Origin: Clostridia bacterium
GTDB taxonomy: Bacteria > Bacillota_A > Clostridia > Christensenellales > Aristaeellaceae
Direction: 5' to 3'
NCBI GenBank assembly: GCA_017481185.1
Contig: JAFUPO010000305.1
Span: 1-8,375, forward strand
Length of the DNA stretch: 8,375 nucleotides
This document shows, one piece after another, positions 5,462 through 8,375 of this stretch. The notes beneath the pieces were generated by a model that saw nothing but the letters and a program-made list of their open reading frames with translations, was not told where the DNA came from and made no database searches. The position numbers were made by a program, and so were the translations under genes. Position 1 is the stretch's first letter. Each line of letters starts with the position of its first letter.

Positions 5462-6412
5462 CTTTGTGGGTTGATCGTAGCAGCCGGTGTGTCCTCCTGC
5501 GCCGAAAGGTACAAGCCGCTCCTTCCCGTTGGGAACGAAGTGATGATCCATCGCACCGCGCGCCTGATGCTGGAGGCGGGCGCTGAGCGCGTGATCGTGG
5601 TGACCGGCTATCTATCCGAATGGATCGCTGATGAACTAAGCGATCTGGCGGTAACGCTGTGCCACAATCCCCGGTATGCGATTACCGAAATGATCGATTC
5701 CATCCGCCTGGGCCTGCGCAGCCTCCCGGCTGATTGCAGCCGCGTTATCCTGATGCCGGCTGACGTGCCCATGGCCAGCCCGGATACGCTGAAATTTTTG
5801 CTTGATTGCCAGGAGCCCCTTGTTGCCCCCTGCTATAAGGGGCTGCTGGGGCACCCGATCCTGATGGATAGGAGTGTTTTTCCGGTAATCCAGGCCTACC
5901 GAGGAGAGGGTGGGCTAAGGGCTGCCATCGCTGCCGCCGGGCTGCACTGGCTCAAGCTCCCTGTGGATGATGAGAGCGTTTCTCTCAATGCCCATACAGC
6001 GGATGAATATAGCCATTTGCTCAAGCACAACGTTCGTTTGGGCGGCGGCTATGAGCAGTTTAGGCTGCACCTGGATGCACAGGTAAGGGCTGTGGATGTT
6101 TCCTTTAACGCCGCCATCGCTCAGTTTTTAGAGTTAATCGCTCATACCGGTTCGATTCAAACCGCTTGCAAATGTATGCAAATGTCCTACTCCAAGGGAT
6201 GGCGAATGATCCGGCATTTAGAAAATACCCTTGGCTATCCGGTGCTGCGTAAAACAGTGGGCGGCGCCGAGGGAGGCGGCTCTAAGCTAACCAAGAAGGG
6301 CAAAGATTTCCTTTTGAAATATCAAGCCATGGAAAAGGAAATCCAAGAGCAATCCCAGGAAATTTTCAAAAAGTACTTTAATGATGATATGTCCTGCAAT
6401 CCTAAATATTAA
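5459..6412 (+). CDS. Degenerate MocA-like nucleotidyltransferase domain fused to a ModE-like DNA-binding domain
   Basis: This 317-residue protein has two parts. Residues 1-190 have the MocA/MobA-like fold: LIVAAGVSS, KPLLPVG (19-25), PADVP (100-104) and LGHP (130-133). Residues about 205-300 match the ModE N-terminal winged helix: FLELIAHTGSIQTACKCMQM (223-242), SYSKGWRMIRHLE (243-255) and GGAEGGGSKLTKKG (268-281). The molybdate-binding Mop domain of true ModE is absent. Key catalytic residues are lost. The signature Arg after SS is Cys14, and the DxDTPE motif reads NAHTADE (177-183), replacing both Asp residues, while Asp102 stays. The intact paralogue at 1877-2470 keeps all of these. The simplest reading is a transcription factor whose enzyme-like domain now senses a nucleotide or pterin ligand; weak residual catalysis cannot be excluded. 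The start is TTG with a strong Shine-Dalgarno. It is followed by a strong terminator shared with the convergent TetR gene. Confidence 0.8.
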   Translation: MLCGLIVAAGVSSCAERYKPLLPVGNEVMIHRTARLMLEAGAERVIVVTGYLSEWIADELSDLAVTLCHNPRYAITEMIDSIRLGLRSLPADCSRVILMPADVPMASPDTLKFLLDCQEPLVAPCYKGLLGHPILMDRSVFPVIQAYRGEGGLRAAIAAAGLHWLKLPVDDESVSLNAHTADEYSHLLKHNVRLGGGYEQFRLHLDAQVRAVDVSFNAAIAQFLELIAHTGSIQTACKCMQMSYSKGWRMIRHLENTLGYPVLRKTVGGAEGGGSKLTKKGKDFLLKYQAMEKEIQEQSQEIFKKYFNDDMSCNPKY

Positions 6413-6416
6413 AAAA

Positions 6417-6447
6417 GGGCCGTCGGCAATCTTTTAGCCGACGGCCC
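6417..6447. terminator. Bidirectional terminator between convergent genes
   Basis: GGGCCGTCGGC (6417-6427) and GCCGACGGCCC (6437-6447) form a perfect 11-bp GC-rich stem. Six A's precede it, giving a T run for minus-strand transcripts of the TetR gene. On the plus side CTCTATTATT follows. It starts 5 bases after one stop codon and ends 5 bases before the other. Confidence 0.93.
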
Positions 6448-6452
6448 CTCTA

Positions 6453-7127
6453 TTATTCCTCTGTTGCTTGCCGCTTACGAGGCAGCATCTCAATATGTGA
6501 AGCGTCATGGGTATTCACAAAGTCAAAGGCAGCTTTAATGTTGGTTTTAATCGTATCCCGATCCAAGTGCGCTAACATTCCCATCAGTTCAATGTGGTAA
6601 TAGGCGTAATTGTCAATCTCCATTAAAAGCGGCGTCTGATTCATGTATTCCCGGTAAAGCCGCCTGCGGGCTCCCAGGTCAAAAAAGGTGGTGACCTGTA
6701 ACTCGTTCTCGGTAAAATCCTTGTGAAAGTCCCTGGCGATCGACTCGTAATTATGATACACCATGGTCACTTTTGTCTGCTCCCACAAGGACATTTGATC
6801 CTTATGATAAAAAAGATCGATGTTTTTTCCGCAACTCATGATAACTCGATATGCATAAATGTACATAACGCAATAGCGCCAGTAGGTATTGCGATATTCC
6901 AACGGGTACTGATCAATAAATTGCCGGATCTTGCGAAAGAACTCCTCCATCAGCGCATCCATGATGTAATACTTGTTTTTAAAATGGTATGTGATCGCGC
7001 CCTTGGTGATGCCTAATTCATCTGCGATCTTCTGAAAAGTGGTTCCTTCGTAGCCATAAGTCTTTAAAAATTCGGATGCTACGTTCAGAATATCCTCATG
7101 GAGGTCGCGTTTCATTCGTTTTGGCAT
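6453..7127 (-). CDS. TetR/AcrR-family transcriptional regulator
   Basis: A 224-residue regulator. The N-terminal HTH covers residues about 10-55: DILNVASEFLKTYGYEGTTF, then QKIADELGITKGAITYHFKN, the classic TetR pattern ending in the YHFKNK turn. The C-terminal two thirds is helical, rich in Tyr and charged residues, and would bind an unknown ligand and dimerise. A GTG at 7163 would add 12 residues but overlaps the -10 box. The ATG at 7127 has AAGGA about 10 bases upstream and lies about 30 nt after the predicted start point, so I prefer it. It is divergent from the MFS transporter, a layout that usually means the regulator controls the pump and itself. A 15-bp palindrome at its transcription start fits autoregulation. 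Confidence 0.88.
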   Translation of the reverse strand: MPKRMKRDLHEDILNVASEFLKTYGYEGTTFQKIADELGITKGAITYHFKNKYYIMDALMEEFFRKIRQFIDQYPLEYRNTYWRYCVMYIYAYRVIMSCGKNIDLFYHKDQMSLWEQTKVTMVYHNYESIARDFHKDFTENELQVTTFFDLGARRRLYREYMNQTPLLMEIDNYAYYHIELMGMLAHLDRDTIKTNIKAAFDFVNTHDASHIEMLPRKRQATEE

Positions 7128-7144
7128 GATCACATCATCCTTCT

Positions 7145-7159
7145 TAAGCAAAGTGCTTA
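7145..7159. promoter_or_regulatory. Candidate TetR operator at the regulator's own start point
   Basis: TAAGCA (7145-7150) and TGCTTA (7154-7159) form a perfect inverted repeat around AAG. It lies directly after the -10 box and over the predicted start, ideal for repression. The size and shape match typical TetR-family sites. Confidence 0.5.
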
Positions 7160-7163
7160 CCAC

Positions 7164-7192
7164 ATTATAACAAGCCGCCGATTTGCCCGCAA
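7164..7192 (-). promoter_or_regulatory. Promoter of the TetR-family gene
   Basis: On the minus strand TTGCGG (7187-7192), 17 bases, then a perfect TATAAT (7164-7169). Predicted start is near 7157, leaving about a 30-nt leader to the ATG at 7127. Confidence 0.7.
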
Positions 7193-7210
7193 GCCTTTTT
7201 CTCTCCCTTC

Positions 7211-7248
7211 AAATTATTAATATTGCATTTCAAATTGATTAATAATTT
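7211..7248. repeat. AT-rich 11-bp inverted repeat between the divergent genes
   Basis: AAATTATTAAT (7211-7221) is the exact reverse complement of ATTAATAATTT (7238-7248), separated by 16 bases. The same region also reads as a direct repeat, because TTCAAATT begins each half. It sits about 20 bases upstream of the TetR gene's -35 box and 120 bases from the MFS promoter. It may be a regulator site or simply a curved AT-rich element. Confidence 0.5.
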
Positions 7249-7316
7249 AACAACTATACAAAAATATTCTTGTACAGCTTTGCTTTTTCTTAGCCCGTTT
7301 AATTCTCGTTATGTTT

Positions 7317-7366
7317 TTCGTTACATATTGCCAAGTTTCGACATTTTATGTTATCTTATTAACGAA
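7317..7366. repeat. Inverted pair of TTCGTTA/TAACGAA heptamers upstream of the MFS promoter
   Basis: TTCGTTA at 7317-7323 and TAACGAA at 7360-7366, the latter ending 2 bases before the -35 box. The same heptamer flanks the APC permease promoter (4303-4309) and forms the outer arms of the 30-bp palindrome (4347-4353, 4368-4374). I found no other copies in the window. Confidence 0.45.
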
Positions 7367-7368
7367 CA

Positions 7369-7397
7369 TTGACAATACATTCAATGTTTTGTATAGT
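7369..7397 (+). promoter_or_regulatory. Near-consensus promoter of the MFS transporter
   Basis: TTGACA (7369-7374), 17 bases, TATAGT (7392-7397). Only one base departs from consensus. Predicted start is near 7404, giving a leader of about 120 nt. Confidence 0.8.
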
Positions 7398-7403
7398 TTT
7401 GTA

Positions 7404-7524
7404 AGGGCGCAAGCCCTTTACAAAAGCGACGCTGCTCAAGGGCAGAAAACTAACCCTCTCCCTCCCCCAACAATCGATGTGGGCTAGTACCGTCGCAAAA
7501 CATAATGGAATGGAGGATCCTCCC
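7404..7524 (+). promoter_or_regulatory. Structured 5' leader of the MFS transporter mRNA
   Basis: The predicted transcript opens with AAGGGC-GCAA-GCCCTT, a 5'-terminal hairpin with a GNRA tetraloop. Then GCGACG (7426-7431) can pair with CGTCGC (7491-7496). Within that closing stem are CTGC/GCAG (7432-7445) and CCCA-CA/TGTGGG (7466-7483, one bulged A), which together would make a three-way junction. A C/T-rich single-stranded stretch (about 7452-7468) lies inside. It is not a riboswitch class I recognise. Confidence 0.45.
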
Positions 7525-7527
7525 ATG
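7510..7527 (+). promoter_or_regulatory. MFS ribosome binding site inside a palindrome that reaches the start codon
   Basis: The Shine-Dalgarno GGAGG (7512-7516) is half of GGAGGATCCTCC (7512-7523), a perfect 12-bp palindrome. With one bulge the pairing extends from ATGG (7510-7513) to CCAT (7523-7526), so both the Shine-Dalgarno and the start AUG could be hidden in one hairpin. Confidence 0.6.
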
Positions 7528-8375
7528 GAAACCACTCAGAAAAAGGGTCTCTATCGCTGGGTTGTGCTGGCGGTGCTGGTTCTGGCCTTCACCACTACCT
7601 TCTTCAGCCGCTTCATCTGGTCTCCTCTGCTGTCCACTGCCGCTGGCGACATGAACATGAACATGGCTCAGGCCGGTTCTCTGATGTCTGCCTTCTACTT
7701 CGGCTATCTGGTTCTGCAGATCCCCGCCGGCATCATCGCTGACAAGGTTCGCACCGTGCGTCCCTGGCTGGCTGGCTTCGTTCTGCTGGTTGGCGTTATG
7801 ACCTTCCTGATGCAGTACGCCACCGACTATGTTTCCGGTTACGCCATCCGCTTCATCGGCGGCTTCTTCGGCGGCATGATCATGGCTCTGTGCGCCCGCC
7901 TGCTGTCTAACTACTTCGCTGGCCCCGAGCGCGGCATCGCCTTCGGCATCCTGCTGGCTTCCCCCTCCATGGGCACCCTGCTGGCCAACCAGATCGGCCC
8001 CCGCATCCTGGTTGCTTCCGGCTGGCGTTCTGCCTTCGCTGTTTGCGCCTACATCATCGCGGCTGTTGCCGTGCTGGTGATGCTGGTTATCAAGGAGCCC
8101 AAGGTTGAAAAGGTCGCCGCTCCTGCCGCTAATGCTCCCAAGAGCAGCCTGCTGGACGGCGTGAAGAACTACTTCTCCAACGTTCAGATCGTTATCCTGT
8201 CTGTGGCTGGCTTCCTGTTCATGGCTGTGCCTCCCGGATATTCCACCTGGGCCAACAAGTTCATGACCGGCGGCTGCGCCCTGACCCCTGCTGAGGCTGG
8301 CAACATCGTAACCGTGTACGCCATCTTCTCCATCGTGGGCTCCATGTCTTCTGGCTTCATCGGCAAGAAGTTCAA
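7525..8375 (+). CDS. MFS transporter (N-terminal 283 residues; runs off the window)
   Basis: The open frame starts with METTQKKGLYRWVVLAVLVL and stays open to the window end, so roughly 130-150 residues of a usual 400-430 are missing. It shows the major facilitator layout: the helix 2-3 loop motif GIIADKVRTVRPW, the helix-4 arginine in YAIRFIGGFFGG, a glycine-rich helix 5 (FGILLASPSMGTLLANQIGP), then GWRSAFAV and a central cytoplasmic linker (about residues 190-215). It should carry small molecules by proton or solute coupling; the substrate is unknown. The ATG at 7525 has GGAGG 8 bases upstream. In-frame ATGs at 7477 and 7510 are possible but lack good sites. Leu is nearly always CTG and codon choice is very narrow, as in the APC permease, suggesting strong expression. 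It is divergent from the TetR-type gene, which probably controls it. Confidence 0.88.
   Translation, partial: METTQKKGLYRWVVLAVLVLAFTTTFFSRFIWSPLLSTAAGDMNMNMAQAGSLMSAFYFGYLVLQIPAGIIADKVRTVRPWLAGFVLLVGVMTFLMQYATDYVSGYAIRFIGGFFGGMIMALCARLLSNYFAGPERGIAFGILLASPSMGTLLANQIGPRILVASGWRSAFAVCAYIIAAVAVLVMLVIKEPKVEKVAAPAANAPKSSLLDGVKNYFSNVQIVILSVAGFLFMAVPPGYSTWANKFMTGGCALTPAEAGNIVTVYAIFSIVGSMSSGFIGKKF

Noticed and set aside
4757..5551. 264-codon open frame on the minus strand across the hydrolase gene
   Set aside because: It has no recognisable family and crosses the promoter of the next gene. The plus-strand frame has the metal-binding motifs, a Shine-Dalgarno and the right length.
7477..7524. Upstream in-frame ATGs (7477, 7510) as the MFS start
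   Set aside because: The 7477 ATG lies in the predicted leader hairpin and neither has a well-placed Shine-Dalgarno. The ATG at 7525 has GGAGG at ideal spacing.
1..8375. Insertion sequences, CRISPR arrays, attachment sites, tRNA genes
   Set aside because: I saw no transposase or integrase frame, no regular repeat-spacer series and no cloverleaf with a CCA-type end. The decay at 391-1789 looks like deletion rather than insertion.

Overview
The window suggests a moderately GC-rich, Gram-positive-type anaerobe (Firmicutes, probably a gut clostridium or relative). The evidence is AGGAGG-type ribosome binding sites, a TTG start with a strong Shine-Dalgarno, compact rho-independent terminators, sigma-A style promoters (TTGACA-17-TATAAT), and gene families common in that group (GH127, YtfT/YjfF sugar permeases, MocA-like nucleotidyltransferases). 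Species cannot be read from the sequence. No mobile element, CRISPR array, tRNA or rRNA was seen.

Layout. Bases 1-371 contain no convincing protein gene. They hold a possibly structured RNA ending at a strong hairpin terminator, then a second hairpin that serves the gene on the other strand. Bases 391-1789 are a decayed sugar-use locus. A C-terminal scrap of a GH127 beta-L-arabinofuranosidase (minus) is fused head-to-head at about 700 to the last 75 codons of a YtfT-like ABC permease (plus), followed by a YjfF-like permease broken by frameshifts and internal deletions. One large deletion probably removed the solute-binding protein, the ATPase and both missing gene halves.

Bases 1877-4417 carry two intact minus-strand genes with their own promoters. 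One is a MocA/MobA-like nucleotidyltransferase with all signature residues. The other is an APC-family amino acid permease expressed from a perfect consensus promoter some 365 nt upstream. Just upstream of that promoter lies a perfect 30-bp palindrome. Bases 4418-6412 carry two plus-strand genes: a stand-alone ComEC-like metallo-beta-lactamase-fold hydrolase, and a fusion of a degenerate MocA-like domain with a ModE-like winged helix, which looks like a regulator built from a dead enzyme.

Bases 6453-8375 hold a divergent pair: a TetR-type repressor (minus) and an MFS transporter (plus, cut by the window end). The regulator has a palindrome at its own start point. The transporter has a consensus promoter, a roughly 120-nt structured leader and a Shine-Dalgarno buried in a palindrome.

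How it may fit together: the two transporter genes (APC and MFS) share strongly biased codon use, consensus promoters, long leaders, and a TAACGAA heptamer next to the -35 box. This heptamer was found only in these two intergenic regions (five copies), which suggests a common regulator. The nucleotidyltransferase and the ModE-like fusion hint at molybdenum-cofactor or nucleotide-linked regulation, but no molybdoenzyme is in view, so that link remains inference.
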